Made by a program: the position numbers and the translations under genes. This document shows, one piece after another, positions 1 to 12,845 of a stretch of DNA of 64,000 bases. The DNA comes from Brachypterus glaber (taxonomy: Eukaryota; Arthropoda; Insecta; Coleoptera; Kateretidae). The first letter of the stretch is position 1. The number at the start of each line of letters is the position of its first letter. The notes under the pieces were generated by a model, which saw nothing but the letters and a program-made list of their open reading frames with translations, was not told the DNA's origin and searched no databases. The stretch lies in NCBI GenBank assembly GCA_958510825.1, contig OY294049.1, positions 35,120,774 to 35,184,773 on the forward strand. The letters are read 5' to 3'.

Positions 1-3000
1 GCCGCACATCAGCAGCTCCAGCTCGTGCTCGTCGAAGATTTTCACCATGTTGATCGGGATCAGTTCACCGAAACCCTCGAGGAAGGCGTTCATCTGGTGC
101 TTCACGCGGTCCACAAACCGCCACTGGATCACGCACCTGAAGGAATTAATATTTACACCTAGTGTAGGTACACACCAAAAATTTTAATATTTTTTTTCTG
201 AAACAGTTATCCATTTTCTGTGCAAATCACTGTACATCCCTAGATTTTGGTTCAGTAGTTAACTTACTTGATGTACTCATCCTTATTAGAATTATCCAGT
301 GGCACGTTGGCGCCGTTTTCGATGAGCTCGTGCTCCGATTTCTTGCCGAAACACTCCTCATCAATGCAGAAGGTCAGCGCCAGGTCCGATGGATCATTTT
401 CCTTAATCCAGAGCAAGGACTTGTAGTATTCCGAGTCGACCGACTCCATGTCTTTCAGGTCGATCGTTTTCTGCAGCATCATCTTGTAGAAAGGTCGAAT
501 AAAGAAAGCTGAAAATATGGGTATGGAACCTTAGGGGTTGTCCATAAATGATTTCACGCAAATTGACCAAAATTCATACACTTCACACCACGTTTCTCGC
601 GTTATTAAAGGCTGTAGAGATTTCATATTTTGGCTACCCCCCTAACACCCCCCTATTTGGATCTTTTGGAGAAACCGGGTATGAAGTGTATGAATTTTGG
701 TCAATTTACGTGACATCATTTATGGACCTTATTAGGAACACTAGTAATAGTAATACAGGGCAATCAAAATTTAATATTTAGACTGGTATATTGCCTAGTG
801 TGCCTAGTGACCATTGATAAATGTCAATAATGGCGCTAATTGCGCAGTTAGGAGTAGCTTTCTAGGGTGGTGTTTAATCTTTCCTTATTTTCTTAAAACT
901 AATAACAATTTTAATAATATTATTGATTTTTTCTTATTTTGTTGTCGCGAAGCATATTTATATATTTTTTTTCTTGTTGGCGCTTTACCCTGCGAACGGT
1001 AGCATTCATGCCGACGGGTCTGCCGCGACCGACCCCGGTCAGTAATTAGTATTTAATTGCTCTACAACACGTGTGTTTACCGCGTGTATTGTAATCTCGC
1101 AAAAAAAATCATAAAAATTAAAGATATGAACTTTCTATGAATATATATATATATATATAGTCAAACTGCTCACCAAAAATGCTATCGCGCGCACTAGGAT
1201 GAAGGAGTATCTACATCATTCCAGAGAAGAAATACTAGATCTAGTCAGAAGAGCTTGCATAGAAAAAAGGTAATATATCTTTATCTAGCGCTGGTCCTTA
1301 ATTAAAGTTCAATTTTTCGCATTTAACCCCCAGTTCTTAAAGAAACCTTATTAGTATCACTAGTAATAGTAATGCAGGACAATCAAAATTTAATATTTAG
1401 ATTGGTATATTGACTAAGAGATGACCATTGATAAATGTCAATAATAGCGCCCTCTGTTTGCGCAGTTACGAGTTGCTGTCTAGGGTGATATGTGATATTC
1501 TTACCGTCTAGTAATTTCCCGTGGTAAACAGCCATTCCTGCCACTCTTCCTATAAATTTAAAATAACTAATATGTTCTTCATTACACAGTCCTGAAGTTG
1601 GGTTAATTTGCAATGTGTAATTGTCCCTAGAAAAAATATTTAATTTAATTTTTTCTTTGAAGAAAAGTTCGAATCACTCTAGTGCAGAAATAGAATTACT
1701 TACATCGCAGAATATTCAAATAGGCCGTAGTACGGATTGAACATCTCTTTAGACAACAAGTAGAACCATTCTCGGGCTAAACCTCCATAATCTAAGCCTA
1801 CTTCACCTTCGAACTCAACCCACAGTTTCGTTTTGAGCAGATCGATCCTAGGTACTTGTGTGATCACCCTGAACGAGTCCTCTAGAATCGATTTCCGCCT
1901 GACTTTTATCTCGAATTTGTTGGGCACATTGTTCTGAAAAAAATCGCAACATTAAATATTTCCAAACCAAATCAAGCTTTCCCCTATAGCTAAAAACTCT
2001 GCCAAAAAAGACTGAAAATTAAATTCAAAAAACAAAGTTTTCACATAATTGCGTTTTAGGCGATTATAAGTATGGGCAACCCATAAGGGGTTATTTCATA
2101 TGAAAGGGTACAATTCTGTACCTTAATAGTAACTGTAAAATTATTATTAATAAATATAAAAAATATAACCATACCATAGGCTATCAAGTTATTAGTCATA
2201 CACTACATACATACACACTAAAGTCATATTAATGAGCTCGCGGACGAAAAAAAAGAGAGACAGACTTTCCTCGTGCACAGAGTGTGGATAAGCTCCCTTT
2301 TTATGTATAATTAATATGTACCTAAGTTTCTTACCGGTTTTCGTAATTGTGTTTTCATATACTCGTATTTTCGTTTATAATCTCTAGAATATGGTATAGC
2401 TGGACCCGCTATTTGGGGATTTGATAATCTAGGATCTTCCCACTGCGTCGTCCTCGTATCTAAAAAAAAATCAAAATAACAACCCTTTAGCGCTTAATTT
2501 TTTATCATTTTTTATTTTTTATTATGTATTTTGCATTATAGAATATACAAAAAAATATATTAATTTTGTTGATACAGTTTAAGAGAAACATTGATATTTC
2601 ATATATCGCAAGGGTGCGATATATGAAATATCAAAAGTGACACAACTCAAAAAAATAAATTTTTGGTTTGGTTTTGTACCTCTGTACTTGATGAATGATA
2701 ACATGTACAAAACTACTCCAATTAATTTATAAGTTACGTTATATTTGAGTAATAAATTGGAGTTTATATATGTTATCATTCATCAAGTACAGACGCACAA
2801 ACCAAAAAAAAAACAAAATTTTTGTGTCACTTTTGAAGCAAGGGTGCGATATGTTTTAATCAGTATGTGTGGCATATCTGCATCGTTATGCGTTAAAGGG
2901 TTAAAATGGAATGATAGAATAAGCATGGTGTTTATAGTAATTATAAACAATAGTATTATTGGGTTTTGGGTAAATAAATGAATAAAACTCACTGTGATCA

Positions 3001-6000
3001 ATGAAAAATATCCTGCCGTCATTATGGACTCGTTCCTCCCAACCTTCAGGCAGCGCACAAAGATCGTTAGTGCTGACTTTCGTTTCCGGCACTTGATTGG
3101 GCATGGGGCTGGCTCGGCCCGTCCGGGGATCCACCCAAGAGGTCGCTCTTTCGTTATGGTCAATGAAAAACATTCGCCCGTTGGGCGCGATCTGGGCACT
3201 CCAACCTGGAATTACATTAAGGGGTCTTTCTACCTTCAATAATTTATTAACGTTTGAAAGTCTGTATCTCCAAAACGTTATATTCTAACAAAAAACTGTA
3301 AGCATTTTTAATAGGGCTTAAAAATAGCTTTCATTTAAAATATTATTTTTTGAAATTGGGTTATAAATAAATGAGATATGCTAAAAAAAAACGTGTTACT
3401 GCTTATTAAACGCGTTTTAGGAAAAAATATTTTTTGACCAATTTAAAATTATCTTTGATATAAGTGATAAATTAATAAAATACAATAGTAACTGCTTTAA
3501 TTATAACTAAAAAACGCTAAAAATAGGAGTTTTGCCCCTTACCCCCAATCGTTTACCCCCAAAATCTAACCAGCTCTTCAAAATACGATAAGAAACAATA
3601 CGCGAAAAACAACTTCTCGATATCTTATTTAGAAATGGAGTTATCGAGTTTACAGACACATTGACGCAATTTTTTTTACTGATTTCGACTCAGAAAGGCC
3701 TAAAACGTTGAGAAATGTGAAAAAAACATGGTCAAAGATTTTGACTCTTCGGCGAAGATTTCAATACACTTTTAGTAGCACTAAGTGTCGATGTAAAAGG
3801 GACAACTTACCTGGAGGCAGTCCCTCAGAAAGGTTATCTGCATTGGGGGCAGTGGTAGTCGTCGTCGACTCTCTTCTCGAAGAGTTATTTGATGCACTAT
3901 CCGATGTATCTTCACTCTAAAAAGAAAAATTCTCCTTTTAAAACAAGCAGAAAAACAATAATTTGTTATTTAGCAATGGTTGCTAAAATAATAGCAATAT
4001 TGCTAGATCCCCTTCATATTCTGACACCTCTGTAATGGTGACAAAATTTTCAGCATATGAAGTGTCTTTAGATTTCTAAAATAGTGTTTTCAGTATGTCA
4101 AAGAGCAAGTGAAAAATTATAAAAAAAAAGATTTAGTATTTGAGTAAATAAAAAAGAAATACATAGTTTTTGTTTGCTAATACTAGATTGGTTTATAGAA
4201 TTTTCCTACTGTTTTTAAACTTTTTATGTCATACCTCTCTCGCAAAATCAAGTTCCTTCGTATTTTTCACTTAATCTTAGCGTTTGTAACAACAAACTAA
4301 TAACTCTTCTCTCCAGAATAGGCATTTCATTTGTAAAAACTGACAAAAACGTAGCCAACATATACATTTGTCTGTCTTACTCGCACAGCTTTGTTCTAAC
4401 AGAGACAACAATAACAGTTACTGGTAACTGTTATTGTTCAGGCCTGAATATATCTACTATTTGTTTACAAACAAACCGAGATGTTGGCGATACTTGATAT
4501 TAACGGTATGCGTATTCTAGAGAGAAGAGTTATTAGTTCGTTGGTTTGTAATGATGATAAAAGCTAGAGATCCTTAATGTTTCCTGTCGATTTCGTCCGT
4601 CTCATAAGACAGTGTAAATATACTTCGAGGTATACTTAAACTGACAGTAAACATCAAGGATTCCTAAATAAAGCAAACATCACAAGAAGCACAACAAAAA
4701 TTGACATTTTTTATCATGTAGGCTTTGATTGAAGCCCGATTTACATGAAGTTGCCTACCACCGATGAACTGAAAGCGTTTCTGCGTGACAGATTATGTGT
4801 TTTGTTTTACTTTCACTCTTTTCTCTAAAAAACGGGGACCGAAGTATATACTTTCACGCATGGCCGTCTAAAAATAAAATTTCATTTCATTTTAAAAAAT
4901 TCTATGCAGAACAGATACATTTGCTGGATGAACGTGGACAGTATAACAAAAAGTCCAAACCTCACTTTCGGGAAAGTCATTTTTTCTTGTCCAATCGTCC
5001 CTTAAATTAAATCTCGAACATTCTATCGAGCTTTGTCTGCTGCCGCTAGAGGCGTTGCTTTCGTCTGCGCTAGAATCGCTGAAATCGCCCGTGCTGGAAT
5101 TGTGCTGACTGGACAGACTTTCGTCGCTAGCGCGAAGCCTAATGCGTTGTGACACCTGTGAATAAGGGTGCACCCGTATGGACACTTAAGTCAGAATTCA
5201 GAAAAATTAAACTAAGAATGTTTCCAAAAACTTTGAAAATAGATTCGGCGCGATATAAGAATGGTACAGTAATGTCATAAAATTAATGATGATACTGCGC
5301 AAAATATTGTAGGAAGTTTTGTTTTTTGATCCATTTTGCTTTCCTATTTTGAAAATTTTCAAAATTTCGGGAAAGCTTTGTATTCGTGCAAAAATTAATT
5401 TTTTTGTTGGCTTACTTTTGCGTTTTATGTCGATATAAATCAATTTCGAGCAAAAAAGAATTTTCGCTCGATCGGTCGGTCTGTCCAAGAAATCTTGTGA
5501 GCACGGTAAGTTAGGAACGCTTTAGCTAGAGACTTGAAATTTGGCACACAGGTATGTTACCAAAAGTTCTCGCTCAGGATTTTGTTTTGAGGTTGCTGAA
5601 AGTGAACCTGATAATAAAAAAATTCCAACTCTAACCCTGAGGGGCGGGGGGTAGTTTTCGTGAAAATATGTATATTGGGGTTTTTAAGGTTGCTGAAAGT
5701 AAATCTAATAATAAAAAAATCTAACTCCACCCCTGGGGGCGGGGGTAGTTTTTGTGAAATTTTGTATATTGGGGGTTTTGAGGTTAGTGAAATTGAATCT
5801 GATAATTAAAAAAATTCTAACTCCATCCCCTGTAGTTTTCTTGAAAATTGACATATTGGGATTTCTGAGGTCGCTAAAACTAAATCGGCGAGGAGTAGTT
5901 TTCGTAAAAATTGGTATATTGGGGTTTTTAAGGTTGCTGAAAGTGAATCTGAAAATAAAAAATCCATTTCACGCGCGGTGAAAAATGGGAAAGCTCTTTT

Positions 6001-9000
6001 AGTGGGCAGTGTATTTTTTCAGAAGTGTGTAGTGACCAAGCAAGCATGATTAACATATCCAAAACGGCGAAAATATGTTAAAAATATATTGATACTTAAA
6101 ATGACATTTTGGATATATTTAAAATATTTTGAACAAAAATGTGCAAAAATTTACTTTTATGTCATGGACCCATTTTAAACTACTACAACATACTTGATCG
6201 CTAGTTCATGCTGATCTGCTAACAAAAAATAACATGCAATTGTCAGAAATAAATGTCATATGTATAAGAGGAATAAGAGGTAAAGGACCTTAATGTTTTC
6301 TTAACAGAAACCGTTATATTAAGGCACTCTAGACGTAGAAACCCTTTATACCGTGCGTTTGAGATTATACAATACATAGAAAACAAAGATCAAGGCTGGC
6401 GTGATTTTTTTTTTAATGAAACAGCGCAGAGCCGTCTCCCCACTACAATCACGTCAGGCTTGATCTGATCGTTTTATCTTTGTTTTATATGTATTGTATA
6501 ATATCAATCGTGCGGTATTCTGATATCTAGTGATAGTCAGAATGTCAGAATTAAATAGCTCAAACCTAGTCAGTCAAAATATCAAGGTATTGTTTACGAG
6601 TGATTACAATGAAAAGGATATGTCCGTGATTTTTACTTTTACTCTCCTTGGCATTAGTTGCCTGGACTTTCCAACCAAGAAGGTATTATTTTGACTTTAA
6701 AATTTTTAGATTAACAAATAAATTCCACTTACCTGACTAGGAGTGTTGGAAATTTCCCCTCGACCGTTTGGCTCGGCCTCCTCAGCGCTTATGTGATACC
6801 GTCTTTCGAACACCTCGCGCTCCTCTTCTCGTTCCACGATGCGGTTCTCCGCCGATTGCATACTGCGAAAAACATTACCTTTTGTTTTCTATTTCTATCT
6901 TGTTTTCACTAAATTAATATAGACTTATTTCTCACATAGTTTTTTAATAAAACAATCACCTAGTCATTTGGCGGCCATTATGCTCGTCTGAATAATTTTT
7001 TATTTGTCATTGTTGTCATTTTATAATCATAGGTTATATCCCGAGACCTAATGATTTAACCAGCTAAACTGCAAGTAGCTGTGTTTTTGTTAATTTTGCT
7101 TAGAAAATGTTTAAAATTTAATAATTCATTATAAAAAGATCGAGACCGCAGGTCGAGAGCTTTTTTTATGAATTATTAAGTTAAAAAAATAATTCCAAAA
7201 CACTAGTTTGCACCACTATTTTCCTACTATTATAATGTAAAACTTACTTTGACGTCGTTGGTCTGTCCCATTGCGTAGTTCTGGCCAAATGGTTGACGTA
7301 ATAAGTTCGTCCGATTGCATCCTGACGTTCCTCCCATCCTGTGGGCAGAGGCGACTGGGATTCTGTGTTGGAGTTCGTGAATATGGGCTGAAAACAGACC
7401 AACAACAATAATTTTCGGATTCAGAATTTCATGAAACGTCGAGAAACCGTGAAATAATTGGGTTGTCGGTCTATCTGTGATCTTAAACTTTATAACTTCT
7501 GAACGGAATGTCCGATTTTGGAAATTCGCTCACCAAACGATTCAGGACCTTTGTAATGTCGTATTAATGGTGCAGTCGCTTGCAAAACAGTTTTACACTA
7601 CGATATTTCAAGAACGCTTTGACATAAAAACTTGAAATTTTGATCAAAAATTTAAGCCTGTGTCAAAGCACTCTTGAAATATCTCAAAGTGTTTTGCAAG
7701 CGTCCGCCACCATTAATACGACTATAGTTCGCATTCATGTAGGGTAAGGGGGCAAAAATTCCCTCAAAAACTGCACAGTTAACAAGCATTTAAGAGTTAC
7801 TAGAAAGTCTATAAAATTGTACCTCATCATGTTAGATTTTGAAATTTAGATTCCCTAATTTATTACCTGAGCTGCAGTTTCTTCTCGACCAGACTCATTG
7901 ACGATCTCCCATTCCCGTTCGTCGGCGCTTGGCATAGATTCGGGTGTGGCTGCTGGCGACACCTGGTTGTCGTGCAGGAACGCGTGGTACACCTCCAGAG
8001 TGCCGCGCACTCTTGATTTGGTGCTGAAATCGCTAGCGGTTCAGAATTGCATTCGAAGAAAGCATGCACATGCAATTTTAAATCCGACAGTAAGCAAGTA
8101 AAAAAAGAGCAGAAAAATATAAAAACAAGAGTAGAAATATACACGGTGTTTGCAGTCACATATTAAAGGGAATGATTCTACATCAAAAAACATTCAAAAA
8201 CACTATAGGAACATAGCTCCCTAAGGGAGTTACGACCCTTTAAAACTTTAATAAAAATAAGGCTTTTAATTAATAACTCTGGTACCCTTTGAGATAGAGC
8301 GACGAGGTTTTGCATGTGAACTAACCTTAATAAGGCCCATCTTCTTATGTTATTTTATCTATTTATTTTATTAACCAGGGGCGTGCCAAACAGGTATCTT
8401 TGTCAGTTTTTTGTCCCAAAATGTTACATAAGAAAGGTCTCTTGTTGTAATACTGTAGGATTAACCGTTTTCGAAAATAATTTGTAGGTGCAATATCACG
8501 TTTCAAGGACTAAAAATTAAATACTAAAATGTCGAAAACTTAAATTTCAATAATGTGAGGTGATTCTACATCAAAAACTCAGAAAAAAAATCTATACATG
8601 TAGGTTGAAAAAAAGTCTTAAAATAGTGTCTTTTTAGGAGACCATAGCTCCCTCTGGAAGTACCTGTAAATGAGGTTTTTTCCTTAGTTTTTACCTAAAC
8701 TCGCCCAGCATAATTGAAATTTTTGTTTTAAACATTTTAGTACTTAATTTTTAGTCCTTGAAACGTGAAATGGTACCTTCAAATTAATTTTTCTCGAAAA
8801 CGATTAACCCTACAGTATTACAACAAGAGTACTTTTTTATGTATTTAGACCTGAGGAATCATGTTCCAATAATAAAATTACAAAAAAGTTACACAGAAAA
8901 AAGTTTGGGGCAAAAAAGTGATACATGAAAATAACATATGAAGATGGGAGGTTAGATCACATGCAAAACCTCGTCGCTCTACCTCGAAGGTTACCAGACT

Positions 9001-12000
9001 TAATTAAAAACCTTATTCTTATTACAATTTTAAAAGGTCGTAACTCCCTTAGGGTTCGTTTCCTGACCTATAATCCAATAGTGGGTTTTCATGTTTTTTG
9101 ATGTAGAATAATTTCTTTTAATCTGTGATATAAGAATAACGATCAGAACCCGTGATATTTCCATAAGCGCGCACCAGAATTCTGTTAAAGCTGGAAATTT
9201 CACGGGGTCTGGTTAGGAACACTAGATCTGATAATGTAAAAATATATTATTGTTGAGAAATTTTTATCCACTAGTAGGAAATTGTTTTCAAAAAAAAAAT
9301 AAAATTTTAAATTTTTTTTATTTTCTTTTTTCGAAAAAAAACGAAAAATTTATTATTTATTTTTTGTTTGAAAATTATAGTTTTTTTATTTTTTAAAAAA
9401 GTTTAACCCCCTATAACTTTTTTGTTTTTGGGGGATTACTTTCAAAAACAATAGGGATCTTCCCCGCACAGAACTTGATTTTTCCTGAAAATTTCGAGTC
9501 GATCGGCTAATTCGTTCTGGAGTTATCGTGTAAACGAAAACGGACGGACGGACGGACATTGAAATAAAAATGCTTATTTTTTCATGAAACAAATTTATAT
9601 CCAAGAATTTTTTATCTAGGAGGATTTTTAAAAATTCGAAACTAACATATAATACTATTTTAGCGCAGGGGCTGTGAATAGTATAATAATTATTATAATG
9701 GACCTCTAAAGTTAACACACGTTGATACACCGGCACCGCGCGCATAACGCGGATGTATCAACATAAAATGCTGATACATGATGTATCATATTATGATAAA
9801 TCGGCTACATCAGCATATGATACATCGGCAGCGAATGTGTTAACCATTAAAGCCAGTTTTTTTTTCAATTAAAACCGGTATAAACCACTGTTTCCTAATT
9901 CCTGGAGAGCCCTGACCTATTAATAAAATAATAAAGAATTTTCTTTTAGCATTATCTATTTTTAAACAATTTTAAAACGTATCTTCCCAAAAGAATAGAG
10001 CGTTTTTTTAAGAAGATTTAAATGAGTATCCATTTCTGTAAAAAAGGCCCTTTTTACACCCAAAAAGCCCTTAATTACATATACTTTTTTAGGATTTGGA
10101 TACCCAGTGTATAAATTAAAAAACGCTTTGCAAAAGAAGCAAAAAAATCTTGTGATATTTGGGTTACCTTCTCGGCCTCAACAGGTATTTAACGTGAGGA
10201 ATCGTTCTAGTTTCTTGTTCTTTGGGCAAATTAATCAGCGACAGTTCGACCATTCCCAAAAAGTCGTCCCTGGTCAGTCTATTCAAGTCAAAAACCTGCA
10301 AAACTAACTTGTGTTCAGCAGGTTTCACTCTGAATATAAATTCTTCGTCCCACTGTGGATTAAGAGTCTGAAAAAAATAATTTATAGTTGAGATTTTGTT
10401 ATTTTAATAGGTTCACAAAAACAACTGCTGAAAAGTCACATCTGGATTAATTTTAAATAATCTGGGTCACTATGTGTTTTTATATGATAAGATACAATAA
10501 GATATGATAAGATATGATAAGGTATCATAAGATATGATAAGATATGATAAGATATGATAAGATGTGATAAGATATGATAAGATGTGATAAGATATGATAA
10601 GAGGTGATAAGATATGATAACATATGATAAGATATGATAAGATATGATAAGATGTGATAAGATATGATAAAATATGCTAAGATATGATAAGATGTGATGT
10701 GATAAGATATGATAAGGTATGATAAAATATGTTAAGATATGATAAAATATGATAGGATAGGACTGATTAAAAAGTTTAATATTTTTTAATTATTTTTACC
10801 ATGAAAGCAAAAAAAAAATGCGTTTGAACAAAAAAACCGATAACCCTAAAAATGTGTACCTACTAATAAAAAATAAAAAAAATATGACTATTAAATGAAA
10901 GCGTATTTTTTTGTATTTTCTAGAGGTATTTCAAAGATAATATAATAAAAAGTGCATTAGAGTGGGGCCAAAGGGGACAAAACCCATATTTTTTATTGAA
11001 AGCTTACTAATTATCCCATGAAAAAAATATTGAACCAGATAAGAAGATAAGAAGAAAGCTCAAATGATCCTCTACAAAAAATATCATGCATTTTGGAGCT
11101 AAGACTATAAAACACATGAGTATAAGAAAAAATCAGAAAAATATATATTTTTTCTTAACTACTTAAATTAAAAAAAAAAAATTACCAAGGTACGGAAGCC
11201 ACAACTCGCATTTGACCATTTTTTATGATAAGATAACTTTGTGATAAAAAAATATGATAATAAATTAGATTGATTTGACTTACCCTTTTTTTAGTCCGTG
11301 TCATAACTGTATCAATTGTCTCTTCATTGTTTATAGATATCAAGTCAATTCTGACATATGGGTCCCTAAAATACCATGACTATTTTTAATTAAGGGGTCT
11401 TTTTCTACCTTCAAATTTTAAAAATAATCTTTTTTAAACATTTTTTTATATAGAAAGAAAAAATATATCTGTGGCTTGTTTCTAAAAGGGCCAATGTCAG
11501 TTTGTCAATAGCAGCGTTTTCAAAATAATACATCAGAGTTGACGTGAAAATGTTGCTATTGACAAACTGACATTGACCCTTTTAGAACCAAGACACAGAT
11601 ATCACTGTGAAATTTTGTAGGTATGTATGTTTATTTATATTCAAAGAATTCAAAATAAAAAAATAGATTTTTAAAGTGTCATTTTTGGGCCATAAAATAT
11701 TAAAAAAAAAAAAAACGGTGGTAGCCATGATTCCGGCCGTTTAAATCAAGTGAAAAAAAAAACAATACAGAATATAAAAAAAAATTGAATCCGCCATTTT
11801 ATAGCCAACATAAAATTATATAAATCACCCAAGTTTTGTTTTATTGAATAAAGATTTATCTTAATTTTACAGGTGAACATAAATAAAAAAAGAAATGTTG
11901 AAAAGAAAAGTAAATCTTATTCTAGGAAGTTATTTTTTGTACTTACGAAGCCCCAAATATGTCTTTTTTCATAAGACCCTTGCCTCGAATAATGCGTAAA

Positions 12001-12845
12001 CGCAATTGACTAGTTGGCTCTTCAGTCTGTAAATAAAAAGAAAAGTTGTCAACTTTTAGTGAAAAAGGGATGAGCCCCAACTGGTGAATAACCTATTATA
12101 TTGTTTAGTACTACATTCCTCAGGAATCCTTAGTTAGATATAAACAGCACTAGGGCAATAATAGTTGCTTTAAAACCTTGGTATGTAATAATAAATTAAT
12201 ATTATTCACCAATATGGATCTAGGGTACTGATATATCATATCGGCTTTCAAACATGTGGATTTTCTTGGAGAAAAACTATATGGTGTTTTGTATGGAACC
12301 AGGTAGAGTTTACGGTTTACATTTTTGTTTAACCTTGTACTATTCTACTTAATTAAGCATCCCCTAAGTCCAGTTCCTTAATGTTTTTATTTTTTTGTAT
12401 GATGATACTACTTTGTATCACTGAGCATAATGTTAAGCTTAGGTTCAATAACTGATCACTAAACTGCTGATATATCAGCCAATATCAAAAATCTGCCAAA
12501 AATTATAACAGTATTGGTCGATCTTTACATAATAAATTATTATTATTATTAATAATATACTGCATAGTTTACGATAAAAACAAAATATTGACCCAAAAAA
12601 AAAAGGATTAGGAAAGGATGTTTTTCAAAACTGTTTACATCAGTGTCAAGAAAAAAAGTAGTTAAATATAGGTGTGCAATGCTTATTTTTCAGGTTACAT
12701 TAATGTATTATATTAATTAGGTGCAATAATATCTAATTGGCTTATTGAATGTTGCAACTGGGAAGGTGTTAAATGTAATTAAAAAATTACTTACAAAACC
12801 ATCTTCGCTGACCTGGGGTAGATAACCGTGGATATGGGATGCCAT
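1..12845 (-). CDS. Nedd4: NEDD4-family HECT E3 ubiquitin ligase, 3' part outside window
   Basis: Coding exons, in transcript order: 12845-12795, 12026-11947, 11365-11284, 10367-10168, 8023-7867, 7387-7248, 6862-6733, 5155-4961, 3916-3811, 3205-2993, 2459-2335, 1933-1704, 1626-1505, 508-268, 136-1. They join in frame to 736 codons. All borders are GT-AG; the donor at 4961 (GAG/GTTTGG) is weak and less certain. Residues about 18-135 form a C2 domain ([19 protein letters not shown], then DPYVRIDL). Three WW domains start at about 204 (LPTGWEER), 377 (LPPGW) and 431 (LPEGWEER). The HECT domain starts near residue 505 (LEDSFRVI) and includes [20 protein letters not shown] and [19 protein letters not shown]. 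The window ends at ELELLMCG, so the C-lobe and catalytic Cys are missing. The start ATG is preceded by an in-frame TAG 27 nt upstream. Family knowledge: the C2 domain binds membranes, the WW domains bind PY motifs in substrates, and HECT transfers ubiquitin. Three WW domains match the fly protein. Confidence 0.96.
534..728. mobile_element. 195-bp MITE with TTA target duplication
   Basis: Inverted ends of about 35 bp (GGGGTTGTCCATAAATGATT at the left, mirrored at the right as ATCATTTATGGACC) are flanked by TTA at 531-533 and 729-731. A 3-bp TTA duplication fits the PIF/Harbinger superfamily. It lies in a Nedd4 intron. A related, truncated copy starts near 46717. Confidence 0.8.
729..1490. repeat. 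140-bp direct duplication flanking a repeat-family copy
   Basis: Positions about 729-872 and 1347-1490 are near copies of each other (both carry CACTAGTAATAGTAAT and GACCATTGATAAATGTCAAT). Between them, 873-1346 is a copy of the repeat family seen as a foldback at 21535-22302 (shared GCTATCGCGCGCACTAGGAT). The second copy ends about 15 bp from the exon whose donor is at 1504. Confidence 0.7.
2590..2855. repeat. Foldback repeat in a Nedd4 intron
   Basis: The arms at about 2609-2730 and 2745-2850 are inverted copies (TACTTGATGAATGATAACAT against its reverse complement). A separate palindrome at 2592-2632 pairs GATATTTCATATATCGCA with its mirror across a short loop. Confidence 0.75.
3221..3262. 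mobile_element. End of a TTAA-flanked element next to a splice acceptor
   Basis: TTAA at 3217-3220 is followed by GGGGTCTTTCTACCTT, the terminus of the family seen complete at 25561-26192 and truncated at 11394. The element end lies only 15 bp upstream (transcript sense) of the Nedd4 exon at 3205. The inner extent is unclear and the opposite terminus was not found. Confidence 0.6.
3455..3800. repeat. Dispersed repeat, same family as 27735-28105
   Basis: The stretch shares long similarity with 27735-28105, including TTTTACTGATTTCGACTC and GGCGAAGATTTCAATACA. Both copies end in a palindrome built on CACTTAGT/ACTAAGTG. This copy ends about 10 bp from a Nedd4 donor site. Superfamily unknown. Confidence 0.7.
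4281..4552. mobile_element. About 270-bp MITE, copy 1
   Basis: The inverted ends contain AACTAATAACTCTTCTCT at the left and AGAGAAGAGTTATTAGTT at the right. The centre has an imperfect palindrome around ACAGTTACTGGTAACTGTTA. A second copy in the opposite orientation is at 62108-62389. Confidence 0.75.
5460..5990. repeat. Repeat with internal tandem units of about 90 bp
   Basis: It begins with a conserved head (GATCGGTCGGTCTGTCC) and continues as degenerate tandem units carrying TATATTGGGGTTTTTAAGGT and CTGAAAGTGAATCTGA followed by a G/C-rich run. A related array lies at 39300-39850 and related heads near 24535 and 43480. Confidence 0.7.
6348..6516. mobile_element. Foldback MITE of about 170 bp
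   Basis: Left arm ATTATACAATACATAGAAAA is mirrored by TTTTATATGTATTGTATAAT on the right. The outer tips pair CCGTGCG with CGTGCGG. Located in a Nedd4 intron; no coding capacity. Confidence 0.7.
7557..7727. mobile_element. Foldback MITE of about 170 bp
   Basis: Ends CGTATTAATGGTG and CACCATTAATACG are inverted copies. Inside, CGCTTGCAAAACA and AAGCACTCTTGAAATAT are also mirrored. Located in a Nedd4 intron. Confidence 0.75.
8150..9140. mobile_element. Foldback element, family of 26662-27361 and 60719-61588
   Basis: Long inverted arms: GATTCTACATCAAAAAACAT on the left is mirrored at 9085-9110, and GAGCGACGAGGTTTTGCATG is mirrored at 8960-8985. The core matches three other copies in the window, but the outer tips differ. 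No ORF. Confidence 0.75.
9709..9842. mobile_element. Small MITE in a Nedd4 intron
   Basis: It starts GTTAACACACGTTGATACA and ends with the inverse, GATACATCGGCAGCGAATGT then GTTAAC. Several internal GATACAT/ATGTATC inversions are present. Confidence 0.6.
10485..10765. repeat. GATAA-rich microsatellite
   Basis: About 28 degenerate copies of the 10-mer GATAAGATAT lie in the Nedd4 intron between the exons at 10168-10367 and 11284-11365. Each unit carries a GATA-factor-like AGATAA core, but nothing shows this is regulatory. Confidence 0.95.
11394..11946. mobile_element. Truncated TTAA-flanked element with nested hairpin
   Basis: TTAA at 11390-11393 precedes GGGGTCTTTTTCTACC, the same terminus as at 3221 and 25561. 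The interior shares AGGTATGTATGTTTATTTAT with the intact copy. A hairpin of about 105 bp at 11484-11592 (CCAATGTCAGTTTGTCAATA and its mirror) is inserted inside. The far terminus is missing, so the right limit is approximate. Confidence 0.65.
12323..12375 (-). repeat. Tail fragment of SINE-like family
   Basis: On the minus strand this reads GGACTTAGGGGATGCTTAAT and AAGTAGAATAGTAC, matching the tails of the copies at 48960-49070 and 63520-63705. Confidence 0.6.
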
